Shown piece by piece: positions 48,387 to 56,164 of a stretch of DNA of 64,000 nt (within the stretch, counting starts at the first letter, position 1; each line of letters opens with the position of its first letter). The position numbers and the translations under genes were made by a program. Source of the DNA: Domibacillus antri (GTDB taxonomy: Bacteria; Bacillota; Bacilli; Bacillales; Domibacillaceae); NCBI RefSeq assembly GCF_001936625.1, contig NZ_MSDU01000008.1:248001-312000 (forward strand), written 5' to 3'. A model generated the notes under the pieces. The model made no database searches, was not told the origin of the DNA, and worked only from the letters and a program-made list of their open reading frames with translations.

Positions 48387-49520
48387 CTACGACAGCCGCT
48401 TGACGATTTCCGCCGTCTTCACTGCTGCCCGTTCAATTTGTTCTTCTGTATTATTTAACCCGAAGCTGAACCGGATCGATGAGCGCAGTTTGTCAGAGTC
48501 AGGTCCGAACATCGCCGTCAATACATGAGACGGTTCGATTGACCCTGCTGTGCAGGCAGATCCGCTTGAAGCGGCGATTCCTTCCATATCAAGATTCACA
48601 AGGAACGCTTCTACATCTGTTCCGGGAAAAGACAAGTTTAGCACATGCGCAAGGGAGTGTTCAACTTTGCTGTTTTGAGAAAATGATGCCCCATTTTTCT
48701 GCAGTGTTTCCATAAAAATGGACTTTAATCGTTTATAAAAAGCCGTTCTTTCGTCAATCGATTGAACCGCTATGGAAGCAGCAGCCGCCATGCCGGCGAT
48801 CGCCGCGGTATTTTCCGTTCCTGCACGACGTTTTCGCTCCTGCTCGCCGCCAAATAAAAGCGGAGACAACGGTACACCATTTTTTGCGTACAAAATGCCG
48901 ATCCCCTTCGGCCCGTTAATTTTATGTCCGGAAACCGCAAGAAAATCGACCTGTAATACTTTTACATCTATTGGTAAAATACCATACGCCTGAACAGCAT
49001 CCACATGGAATGCCGCAGGATGCTCACGGAGCAGTCCGCCGATTTCTTTAATTGGCTGGATCGCTCCTGTTTCGTTGTTGCCATACATAATGGATACAAG
49101 GATGGTATCGTCCCGAATTGCTGATTTTACGTCAGCAGCAGATACGACACCTGTTTCATCAACAGGCAAATACGTCACATCAAATCCTTCTTTTTCAAGC
49201 GTTTCGCATGCATGCAAAACAGCGTGATGTTCAATGGCCGTAGTGATGATATGTCCCTTTTTCCGTAACCGGGCCGTACCGAAAATAGCCATATTGTCTG
49301 CTTCCGTACCGCCTCCTGTAAAAATAATATCATTAAAGCCGGCGTTTATCGTGCCGGCAATGGCGGTACGCGCTTCGTCGACAATCCGGCGGGCGTCCCG
49401 TCCAAATGAATGAATGCTTGATGGATTGCCGAACGTACCGGTTAACACGTCCATCATCGCTTGTGCCGCATCGGGGTGAACTGGTGACGTGGCGGCGTGA
49501 TCTAAATAAATTCTTTCCAT
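48387..49520 (-). CDS. yrvO: Cysteine desulfurase YrvO (IscS/NifS family)
   Basis: PLP enzyme that supplies sulfur to MnmA. The 377-residue product begins MERIYLDHAATSPVHPDAAQ and has IFTGGGTEADN, TAIEHHAVLHAC (PLP-stacking His), the PLP lysine in VSGHKINGPKGIG, and the active Cys loop SSGSACTAGS. GAGGTG precedes the ATG. It lies between cymR and mnmA, as in B. subtilis. Confidence 0.95.
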   Translation of the reverse strand: MERIYLDHAATSPVHPDAAQAMMDVLTGTFGNPSSIHSFGRDARRIVDEARTAIAGTINAGFNDIIFTGGGTEADNMAIFGTARLRKKGHIITTAIEHHAVLHACETLEKEGFDVTYLPVDETGVVSAADVKSAIRDDTILVSIMYGNNETGAIQPIKEIGGLLREHPAAFHVDAVQAYGILPIDVKVLQVDFLAVSGHKINGPKGIGILYAKNGVPLSPLLFGGEQERKRRAGTENTAAIAGMAAAASIAVQSIDERTAFYKRLKSIFMETLQKNGASFSQNSKVEHSLAHVLNLSFPGTDVEAFLVNLDMEGIAASSGSACTAGSIEPSHVLTAMFGPDSDKLRSSIRFSFGLNNTEEQIERAAVKTAEIVKRLS

Positions 49521-49532
49521 TTTAACACCTCG

Positions 49533-49952
49533 TTAAATATAAAACATATAAGCATCTGATTCCGTAATCGTTGTATGATTCGCCAGGTCATCAAGCGTCG
49601 TGTTTTCAAGCACATTTTTAATTGCTTCGCTGATTCGGATCCAGAGTTCTCTTTTGGCAGGCTCTTCTTCTTCAATGCCTTCCACAAGAGTAATCGGCCC
49701 TTCAAGTACACGAATAATATCCCCTGCCGTGATCGTTTCCGGTTCATGGCCAAGTACATAGCCGCCATATGCTCCGCGGATGCTTCGCACAAATCCCGCG
49801 TTTCGCAGCGGCGCAATGAGCTGCTCTAAATAGTGTTCCGATAAATCATGTGCTCCCGCAATGACACGAAGTGATGTCGGTCCTTCACCGTGCCGTTTTG
49901 CCAGTTCAATCATAATCGTTAATCCGTAGCGTCCTTTAGTGGAGATCCTCAT
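49533..49952 (-). CDS. cymR: Cysteine metabolism repressor CymR (Rrf2 family)
   Basis: Rrf2-type winged-helix repressor of cysteine synthesis and uptake genes, working with CysK. The 139-residue product begins MRISTKGRYGLTIMIELAKR and has the recognition region EHYLEQLIAPLRNAGFVRSI and RGAYGGYVLG. It has no Cys cluster for Fe-S binding, in line with CymR rather than IscR. GAGGTG precedes the ATG. The gene upstream (YczE-like) ends only 4 bases away. Confidence 0.96.
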   Translation of the reverse strand: MRISTKGRYGLTIMIELAKRHGEGPTSLRVIAGAHDLSEHYLEQLIAPLRNAGFVRSIRGAYGGYVLGHEPETITAGDIIRVLEGPITLVEGIEEEEPAKRELWIRISEAIKNVLENTTLDDLANHTTITESDAYMFYI

Positions 49953-49956
49953 CCTA

Positions 49957-50601
49957 TTACACCTCTTCTTTTCGATTCAATCTATGGTTTATAATTATAT
50001 CTGAAAGTCGTTCACATTGCGGCAAAGAAATACCGACCATCGTACCAATGAGCAAACTGAAAATAAATGTACCGATGCTGACCGGTCCGCCAATCAGAAA
50101 GGCCAGCGCCATGACAATGACTTCCATTCCACGGCGGATGTTCGATACTTTCCATCCTTTTTTGCGGACCAGCGCCAGCATAAAATGATCCCGGGGACCG
50201 GCACCAAGCCGTGCGGAAATGTAAAATGACATTCCATAGGCGTGAATGACAACCCCGGCTAAAAACATCATCCATTGGCCAAACAAAGTGGCTGGCGTCT
50301 GAATAAATGGTGTCCATAAAAAGAAGTCCACAAACAAACCGACCATCACCATATTTAAATAGGCGCCAATTTGCGGCCATTCTTTTATATAAAGCGATCC
50401 GAGCATTAAAATAAAAAAGCCGGCAATCATCGTCCACGTACCGACTGTCAAACCGAATAATTGATACAGCCCGACATGCAGTGCGTCCCACGGTGTTGCG
50501 CCGACATTTGCTTCAATGAGCAAAACAATTCCAAAAGACATAATAAACAAACCGGCTGTAAAAATGGACAGCCGAATACCGATGTTTCCTTTTTTATTCA
50601 C
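49957..50601 (-). CDS. YczE/YyaS/YitT-type integral membrane protein
   Basis: A 214-residue polytopic protein with about five hydrophobic segments and the family motifs IEANVGATPWDALHVGL and ISARLGAGPRDHFMLAL. YczE of B. subtilis affects surfactin synthesis, but the family role is unknown; transport is possible. The GTG at 50601 with GGAG ten bases before it is the best start; an upstream TTG touches that site. It is co-directional with cymR and 4 bases from it, an unusual partner, so the two are likely co-transcribed from the promoter at 50628-50655. Confidence 0.88.
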   Translation of the reverse strand: MNKKGNIGIRLSIFTAGLFIMSFGIVLLIEANVGATPWDALHVGLYQLFGLTVGTWTMIAGFFILMLGSLYIKEWPQIGAYLNMVMVGLFVDFFLWTPFIQTPATLFGQWMMFLAGVVIHAYGMSFYISARLGAGPRDHFMLALVRKKGWKVSNIRRGMEVIVMALAFLIGGPVSIGTFIFSLLIGTMVGISLPQCERLSDIIINHRLNRKEEV

Positions 50602-50627
50602 AAGCAGCAAACTCCAATCGCAATCTT

Positions 50628-50655
50628 ATTATAGTATATCATTTTATATGGGCAA
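50628..50655 (-). promoter_or_regulatory. Candidate promoter of the yczE-like/cymR transcript
   Basis: TTGCCC (50655-50650), 16-base spacer, perfect TATAAT (50633-50628) on the minus strand, about 30 bases before the GTG at 50601. No strong promoter was recognised for rarA in the same gap. Confidence 0.65.
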
Positions 50656-50720
50656 AAAACATGCCGGAATACTATGAATTATGATACAGTTGGACAAAAG
50701 ACAAATAAAGGGGTTTTTTT

Positions 50721-51989
50721 ATGAAGCCGCTTGCGTTCAGAATGCGGCCGCGCACGATTGATGAAGTCGCAGGCCAGGAGCATTTAACAGGAGAAGGAAA
50801 GATCATCCGCCGCATGACAGACGCCAAACAGCTGTCATCGATGATTTTATACGGCCCCCCCGGGACAGGGAAAACGTCCATTGCCGGTGCCATTGCGGGC
50901 AGCACGAAATACGCGTTCAGGATGCTGAATGCGGTCACAAGCAATAAAAAAGATATGGAAGTTGTCGCGGCTGAAGCAAAAATGTCCGGCAAAGTCATTT
51001 TGCTGCTGGATGAAGTGCACAGGCTGGACAAAGCAAAACAGGACTATTTATTACCATTTTTAGAAAATGGTATGATTACACTGATTGGCGCAACGACCAG
51101 TAATCCGTACCATGCCATCAATCCCGCCATCAGGAGCCGCTGTCAAATTTTCGAAGTAAAGCCGCTTTCGCCCGATGCTGTGAAAACATTGCTGATCCGG
51201 GCGCTTGAAGACGAAGAGCGTGGACTCGGCACGTACAAAACAGATGTGGCCGAAGAAGCGCTCCAATATTTTGCCGAAGCATCCGGCGGTGACGTGCGAA
51301 GTTCTTTAAATGCCCTTGAACTGGCCGTCATATCTACACCGGCGGATGAAAATGGCATTATCCATGTAACACTGGAAGCGGCCGAGGAGTGTCTGCAGCA
51401 AAAGAGTTTTGCCCATGATAAAGACGGCGATGCGCACTACGATGTACTGAGCGCATTCCAAAAGTCGATCCGCGGAAGCGATGTGAATGCTGCCCTGCAT
51501 TATTTAGCCAGACTAATCGAAGCGGGTGACCTCGTCAGCATTGCGCGGAGACTGGTGGTCATTGCCTATGAAGATATTGGTCTTGCAAGTCCGCAGGCTG
51601 GCGCAAGGACACTTTCAGCTGTTGAAGCGGCCGAGCGGCTCGGATTTCCGGAAGCCCGCATCCCCTTGGCCAATGCGGTGGTCGAGCTTTGCTTATCACC
51701 AAAATCAAACTCGGCTTATAAAGCCATTGATGCCGCCCTCTCTGATATTCGAGCCGGACGGGCCGGTGAAGTGCCCGCTCACCTGAAAGATGCTCATTAT
51801 AAAAGTGCAGCAAAACTCGGCCGTGGTATCGATTACAAGTATCCCCATGATTATGATAACGGCTGGATCGCCCAGCAATATTTACCGGATCCATTGAAAA
51901 ACAAGCGATATTACGAACCGAAAGCAACCGGAAAGTTTGAGCAGGCGCTGTCAGGCGTGTACGAAAAAATTCAAAAGGGGAAAAAATGA
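50721..51989 (+). CDS. rarA: Replication-associated recombination protein RarA (MgsA)
   Basis: AAA+ ATPase that acts at stalled replication forks. The 422-residue product begins MKPLAFRMRPRTIDEVAGQE and has Walker A YGPPGTGKTSIA, Walker B LLLDEVHRLDK, sensor 1 TLIGATTSNP, arginine-finger region AIRSRCQIFE and sensor 2 SGGDVRSSLNALE, with a C-terminal tetramer domain ending near YLPDPLKNKRYYEP. A GGGG site precedes the ATG. Plus-strand gene divergent from cymR, as in B. subtilis (yrvN). Confidence 0.96.
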   Translation: MKPLAFRMRPRTIDEVAGQEHLTGEGKIIRRMTDAKQLSSMILYGPPGTGKTSIAGAIAGSTKYAFRMLNAVTSNKKDMEVVAAEAKMSGKVILLLDEVHRLDKAKQDYLLPFLENGMITLIGATTSNPYHAINPAIRSRCQIFEVKPLSPDAVKTLLIRALEDEERGLGTYKTDVAEEALQYFAEASGGDVRSSLNALELAVISTPADENGIIHVTLEAAEECLQQKSFAHDKDGDAHYDVLSAFQKSIRGSDVNAALHYLARLIEAGDLVSIARRLVVIAYEDIGLASPQAGARTLSAVEAAERLGFPEARIPLANAVVELCLSPKSNSAYKAIDAALSDIRAGRAGEVPAHLKDAHYKSAAKLGRGIDYKYPHDYDNGWIAQQYLPDPLKNKRYYEPKATGKFEQALSGVYEKIQKGKK

Positions 51990-52024
51990 AGAACGCCGGG
52001 GACATTTACGGTTCCAGCGTTCTT
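51989..52024. terminator. Bidirectional terminator between rarA and the ABC operon
   Basis: AAGAACGC / GCGTTCTT with inner GGA / TCC pairs. It starts on the rarA stop codon. The T run is better on the minus strand, so it ends the convergent ABC operon as well. Confidence 0.7.
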
Positions 52025-52071
52025 ATTCATTATTTAAGGAGATTTCCTATCGATAACAAAAAAACAAAAAA

Positions 52072-53019
52072 TCAGGCCGCTACATCACGTTTTGAGAAGA
52101 TAGAAAACGCCAGCAGCTGGAAAGCAATGTAGTATACAGCAAGAACCATCAACGAAAAGCCCATCGTCATCCCTTCTACCATCGCACTTCCCGTTTCGTA
52201 TTGGAACAGGTTCGTGTTGGCAAATAAACTATACTTCGCCCAATCGTATCTTGCCGAAAGCAAATAGGTTACATTCGGTCCCATGAAAAGCAGGAATAGT
52301 GAAATCCCAATGGCAAGCGAACTGCTGCGGAACACCGTGGAAATCATAAAGGCCATTGTCGCCAGCATAAACACATCAACCGACTTCATCGCATACATTT
52401 TGATTAAATAAAGCAGCATATTTTGCTCAACAATTTGACCATTTACATACGCCAGATGAACCGATTCACCGGATATGCCAAACAGGGCTGCTCCAACAAT
52501 GACGGCGAACAAAAATAACACACTGATCATAAACATTCCAAACAAAATAACTGCAGCATATTTTGAAAGCAAAATACTGGAACGCCCAATTGGTCTAATT
52601 AATAAGAGCTTGATCGTTCCCCATGTATATTCACTTGCCACAATCCCGCCGGCCACAATGATCATAAACAATCCGGCAAACTGAAGAAAATCACTGGATG
52701 CTTCTACAAAAGACCACATAGAGACTGATGTGGTGACCGGTTTATTTTCCGCCAGTCGATACTCATTAATCGCCATTTGTCCTTCAATGTGCTCTTTTTG
52801 ATCCGCATTCATATCCGGATCGTTCTGCAATTGCTGCTGATAGGCCGCATTTTCACCTTGAACAGTCTGCTCCCAGTTCGGTTCATTCTCCTGCCGGCTT
52901 TCATCATACTTCGTAAATCCTGCAAACGCCGCCACCAATAACAATAACAGCCCGACCATCACATACGTCCCTGGACGCTTAAACAATTTGATCCATTCGT
53001 TTTGAATGAGCCCGATCAT
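52072..53019 (-). CDS. ABC-2 type transporter permease
   Basis: Membrane subunit of an ABC exporter, of the type paired with bacitracin/lantibiotic-like or envelope-stress ATPases. The 315-residue product has one N-terminal helix (about residues 18-35), a long extracellular acidic Gln/Asn-rich loop, then about five helices including FAGLFMIIVAGGIVASEYTW and GTIKLLLIRPIGRSSILLSK, the ABC-2 coupling region. GGGAGG precedes the ATG, which overlaps the ATPase stop. The frame is intact although its ATPase partner is broken. Substrate unknown. Confidence 0.87.
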   Translation of the reverse strand: MIGLIQNEWIKLFKRPGTYVMVGLLLLLVAAFAGFTKYDESRQENEPNWEQTVQGENAAYQQQLQNDPDMNADQKEHIEGQMAINEYRLAENKPVTTSVSMWSFVEASSDFLQFAGLFMIIVAGGIVASEYTWGTIKLLLIRPIGRSSILLSKYAAVILFGMFMISVLFLFAVIVGAALFGISGESVHLAYVNGQIVEQNMLLYLIKMYAMKSVDVFMLATMAFMISTVFRSSSLAIGISLFLLFMGPNVTYLLSARYDWAKYSLFANTNLFQYETGSAMVEGMTMGFSLMVLAVYYIAFQLLAFSIFSKRDVAA

Positions 53020-53928
53020 TACACAACCTCCCGTTTTTCTGTGATATCAAGGAATCGTTCTTCGAGTGATTTAGATATTTTTTTCACTTCGTAAATGGAC
53101 AGCCCTTTTCCGGCAAGAAACTGGATCATTAGAGGGATTTGTTCCTTATCTGCCTGAAATGTAAGACAGTTTCCTGAAACTTCCGGTCGGATACCAGTAA
53201 AAGCAGCTGTCATATATATCGCTGCCGCTTCATTTACTTCGATGCTGTACGTGTCACATTCATCCTCCATCCATCCCTGGACAGACTGTACATCAATGAG
53301 CTTCCCTTTTTGCAAAATACCGATCCGATCGCACATCATTTCCATTTCACTGAGCAAATGACTCGACACAATGACGGCCATGCCTTCCTTTTCAGCAAGA
53401 TCACGAATATACTGGCGTATCTCTTTAGTCCCTGCCGGATCAAGTCCATTCGTCGGTTCATCAAGAATGAGTACTTTCGGAGGATGAAGCATCGACTGGG
53501 CGATCCCGAGACGCTGCCTCATGCCAAGCGAATAGGTTTTCACCTTGTCATGAATACGCTCTTCCAGTCCGACGAGCTTCACAACTTCATCGATTCGTTC
53601 GGACTTCACGTTTTTTGCATTCGGGCATATTGCTTTAAGTTGTCATAGCCGCTTAAAAATTTATACATTTCCGGGTTTTCCACAATGGCGCCAATATGTT
53701 GGACCGCTTCTTCAAACTCGTTTTGAATACTATGGCCGCTGATGGTAATGTCACCTTCAGACAATTTCATCAGCCCGACAATCATCCGGATTGTTGTTGT
53801 TTTTCCGGCCCCATTTGGACCGAGAAACCCGAATACCTCGCCTTCATGGATCGTAAAGTTAAGCGAATCAATGATTTTTTCCCTTTAATCGTTTTCGAGA
53901 CATTTTCAAGCTGGACCACAGCCGTCAC
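53019..53928 (-). pseudogene. ABC transporter ATPase with two frameshifts
   Basis: Reading from GTG 53928 (AGGAGG seven bases before it, overlapping the upstream stop), the frame encodes QLENVSKTIKGKK and then shifts at an A6 tract (53880-53875). With one base added it continues through Walker A FLGPNGAGKTTT, and shifts again at a second A6 tract (53616-53611). With one more base it runs to the signature YSLGMRQRLG, Walker B VLILDEPTNGLDP and the stop. The 910-base gene plus two bases gives a whole 303-codon ATPase. Either both tracts lost one A, or both are homopolymer sequencing errors. The C-terminal part alone (from 53609) lacks Walker A. Confidence 0.85.
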
Positions 53929-54569
53929 GCTAATTCCTCCTTTTTAAAGTTATTTTTGAGCCATTCCAGCATCGATATGCCCTGCTCCTCACGAAGTTCT
54001 TCCACATTACAATGAGCGGTAATGGTTCCTTTTTCAAGGATGATCGCTTCTTCTAACACCGGCTCAATTTCTGTTATTTCGTGCGTTGTGATAATCACGG
54101 TCTGTTTACCAAAGTCAATAAATGATACGAGCCCTTTCACAATCGTGTCCCGCACCATCCGCACCATCGGATCGAGACCGATAAACGGCTCATCCAGCAG
54201 AAGCACATCCGTCTGCCGCGACAGCACGAGCAGCAATTTCAACCGGCCCTGCTGCCCTTTTGACAACTGACTTACTTTTTGATGGCGGTCGAGCTCCATA
54301 AATGTCAGCAGCTCTTCCGCTTTTTCCAACGAAAAATCACTGTATTGCGAATGGAAATAATCGATCATTTGATCAATTTTAAAACTCGGGTATAACATCC
54401 CTTCACTAGACAAGAATGCCAGGCTGGAAGCAATTTTTCGATCTGCTGTTTTCCCGCTCCCGTTCGGACCAAGAATGCCATACACTTTTCCTTTTTCAAA
54501 TGTGAAGGTCACATCATCCAATGATTTCCGTTTTCCATACTCTTTCGTCACATGACTTAATTCAATCAT
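53925..54569 (-). CDS. ABC transporter ATPase (YtrB/YhcG-like) with internal deletion, probably defective
   Basis: The 214-residue product begins MIELSHVTKEYGKRKSLDDV and has Walker A GPNGSGKT, but it then jumps directly to ADRKIASSLAFLSSEG. Relatives carry roughly 25 residues between these (the rest of the Walker A helix and the following strand). The signature LSKGQQGRL, Walker B VLLLDEPFIGLDP and switch His (TTHEI) are present. Just after the D-loop a 9-bp tandem duplication (54150-54167) inserts MVR. The in-frame loss probably abolishes ATP binding. The ATG at 54569 has GGGGGAG upstream and overlaps the GntR gene. Confidence 0.85.
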   Translation of the reverse strand: MIELSHVTKEYGKRKSLDDVTFTFEKGKVYGILGPNGSGKTADRKIASSLAFLSSEGMLYPSFKIDQMIDYFHSQYSDFSLEKAEELLTFMELDRHQKVSQLSKGQQGRLKLLLVLSRQTDVLLLDEPFIGLDPMVRMVRDTIVKGLVSFIDFGKQTVIITTHEITEIEPVLEEAIILEKGTITAHCNVEELREEQGISMLEWLKNNFKKEELA

Positions 54570-54942
54570 GGCCGTTCTCTCCCCCATTCAAAAATTGGTT
54601 CACTGACTCATGAATTTCCCGGTCTTCAAACCCAATGCTCCGCATGTTTTCGATAAAGGCAGCAATCATTTCCCGCTGAATATCCATCCGCAGCTTACGT
54701 TTCATATCGTTCTCTTCCGTCATAAATGTTCCCTGCCCCCGCTTTGTTTCAACGACACCGAGACGTTCAAGTTCGCCATATGTCCGTTGAATGGTATTTG
54801 GATTCACACCCGCCTGAATCGCCATTTCCCGAACAGAAGGCAGCTTTTCGCCAGGTGCAAGGTCGCCGCGTACAAACTGCTGTATAATTCTTTCTGCAAT
54901 CTGACTGTAAATCGGCTTTGAAGTTTTAAATTCCGCGCTCAT
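54562..54942 (-). CDS. GntR-family repressor, YtrA subfamily
   Basis: Short GntR regulator without a ligand domain. The 126-residue product has the winged helix (YSQIAERIIQQFVRGDLAPG, EKLPSVREMAIQAGVNPNTI, then QRTYGELERLG and TKRGQGTFMTE) and a short C-terminal helical dimer region. YtrA-type repressors control ABC operons and bind sites AGTGTA..TACACT; such a palindrome lies at 55736-55773, so the operon should be self-repressed. GAGGTG precedes the ATG. The frame is intact. Confidence 0.92.
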   Translation of the reverse strand: MSAEFKTSKPIYSQIAERIIQQFVRGDLAPGEKLPSVREMAIQAGVNPNTIQRTYGELERLGVVETKRGQGTFMTEENDMKRKLRMDIQREMIAAFIENMRSIGFEDREIHESVNQFLNGGENGHD

Positions 54943-54945
54943 TTT

Positions 54946-55722
54946 TCACACCTCAACTTTTCGATCAAGTAGCCACCCGGTTGCCAGAAACAAGACGAGC
55001 AAATAAATCGCCCCCAGCACGATCGGCCATACTTGAATTTCTCCACCAGTTATCGTAAAACGCATGGCATCATATTCCCATATGTTTGATTCAGGCAAGC
55101 CGACTTGTATCGTCCACTGATTAAAGAATGACTGCACCATTTTCCATTCCGTTATTCTCGCAATAACCGTTTGAATAATAAGATAGAGCGCTATAATGAT
55201 TACCCAGCGAATCTTTTTGAGAGCCGGATATTTCGTTAATGAATGGAAGAATGCCCATAAAAACAAGCCCCATAACGTAAAGTAACATCCTCCTAATGTA
55301 ATGCCGCCATTTAGCAGCACTCCTTCAAAGACCGGAAATTCCCCATTTTCAAATAGAGCAAAATCAGCCGGCATGGAAATCATCATACTAATGAGCATTA
55401 ACACATTGGTTACAAAAAGCGATGTCATCATGACTAAAAATGAGATCAGCATTTTGGATAAAAGCAATTTCTCTCCACCTGCTGTCCCGTGAAGCCAATA
55501 CTGTCCTTTTTCTTCCGCTTTAAGCAGAATCCAGGCGGCAGTCGGCAGCATGACGACATGCCCCATATACAGCATCATTAAAAATGGGAAAATAAGATGA
55601 AATTGATCATGATAGGAAGCAAACGCGGCTCCTGCTGCATAAATGACGGCAACAGCGCCCAGCCAAACCCACATGTACGTTTTCATCAGCAAAAAATCCT
55701 TTTTCAATAACCCTTTAAACAT
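54946..55722 (-). CDS. Predicted ABC-type membrane permease
   Basis: A 258-residue protein with about six hydrophobic segments and no soluble domain. It begins MFKGLLKKDFLLMKTYMWVW, with the KxLxxKDF start usual in ABC-2 permeases of bacterial stress exporters. It is the first gene after the palindromic operator and is followed by the GntR gene after 3 bases, which suggests it pairs with the ATPase at 53925-54569. Specific family and substrate not recognised. Confidence 0.8.
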   Translation of the reverse strand: MFKGLLKKDFLLMKTYMWVWLGAVAVIYAAGAAFASYHDQFHLIFPFLMMLYMGHVVMLPTAAWILLKAEEKGQYWLHGTAGGEKLLLSKMLISFLVMMTSLFVTNVLMLISMMISMPADFALFENGEFPVFEGVLLNGGITLGGCYFTLWGLFLWAFFHSLTKYPALKKIRWVIIIALYLIIQTVIARITEWKMVQSFFNQWTIQVGLPESNIWEYDAMRFTITGGEIQVWPIVLGAIYLLVLFLATGWLLDRKVEV

Positions 55723-55735
55723 GAATCATCACCCC

Positions 55736-55773
55736 GTGCATTAGTGTACTATTTGTATAGTACACTAATGCAC
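55736..55773. promoter_or_regulatory. 38-bp perfect palindromic operator for the GntR/ABC operon
   Basis: GTGCATTAGTGTACTA, six-base loop, then its exact complement: a 16-bp perfect inverted repeat. It contains AGTGTA-N12-TACACT, which resembles the YtrA operator of B. subtilis. It overlaps the -10 of the predicted promoter and lies about 15 bases before the first gene. Confidence 0.9.
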
Positions 55774-55786
55774 AGATACACGTCAA
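55757..55786 (-). promoter_or_regulatory. Candidate promoter of the GntR/ABC operon
   Basis: TTGACG (55786-55781), 18-base spacer, TACTAT (55762-55757) on the minus strand. The -10 lies inside the palindrome, so repressor binding would exclude RNA polymerase. Confidence 0.65.
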
Positions 55787-55802
55787 CCATTTTTTTCAAA
55801 TA

Positions 55803-55836
55803 AAAAACCGCCAACCTTTTTACGCGGTTGACGGTT
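55803..55836 (-). terminator. Terminator upstream of the GntR/ABC operon
   Basis: AACCGTCAACC / GGTTGGCGGTT stem with a nine-base loop and a T6 tract on the minus strand. It follows the decayed frame at 55841-56047 by a few bases, as expected if a real gene once ended there. Confidence 0.85.
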
Positions 55837-55840
55837 CACT

Positions 55841-56047
55841 TCATTTGTTTGCCCAGTGACGAGTTTCCGAATAAAATGTAGTGATCGATTTTTCATTGAG
55901 ACCAAGTTTATTCATTTGCCAATCGACCTGATCCATCGCGATTGCCGGCTCTAAATACGGCGTAAATTCGTTTCAGTACCGGATAAAGCCGCTTATAATA
56001 GCGGCAATTGCTTTAAAATCTCGGTCACAGGCCGCTGCAACCGTGCA
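55841..56047 (-). pseudogene. Remnant of an unidentified protein-coding gene
   Basis: The minus strand holds a coding-like frame FKAIAAIISGFIRY, a TGA at 55975, then NEFTPYLEPAIAMDQVDWQM...SETRHWANK and a stop at 55843, right before a good terminator. Further upstream, pieces such as ARLQRPVTEILKQLP occur in another frame. No start with a ribosome site is present (the ATG at 55936 lacks one). This suggests a gene broken by several mutations. Family not recognised. The rest of the interval up to tcdA holds only a terminator. Confidence 0.4.
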
Positions 56048-56133
56048 TCAATCAATGAAAACGTACCTCAGAGCCATTGCCTGCATGCTTATGTTTTGCC
56101 TTGAGCTCACTTCCATAATCCTTTAACGTGAAC

Positions 56134-56161
56134 AAAAAAACCATCCTTGTGACAAGGATGG
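56134..56161 (-). terminator. Terminator after tcdA
   Basis: Perfect 9-bp stem CCATCCTTG / CAAGGATGG with a three-base loop and T7 on the minus strand, three bases past the tcdA stop. Confidence 0.93.
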
Positions 56162-56164
56162 GTA

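Noticed and set aside
51559-52005. Minus-strand frame of 148 codons opposite rarA
   Set aside because: Antisense to the conserved RarA C-terminal domain and extends over the terminator; codon pattern is a shadow.
55736-55773. Palindrome as transposon end or attachment site
   Set aside because: No transposase, target-site duplication or partner repeat is near; position over a promoter and match to YtrA-type sites fit an operator better.
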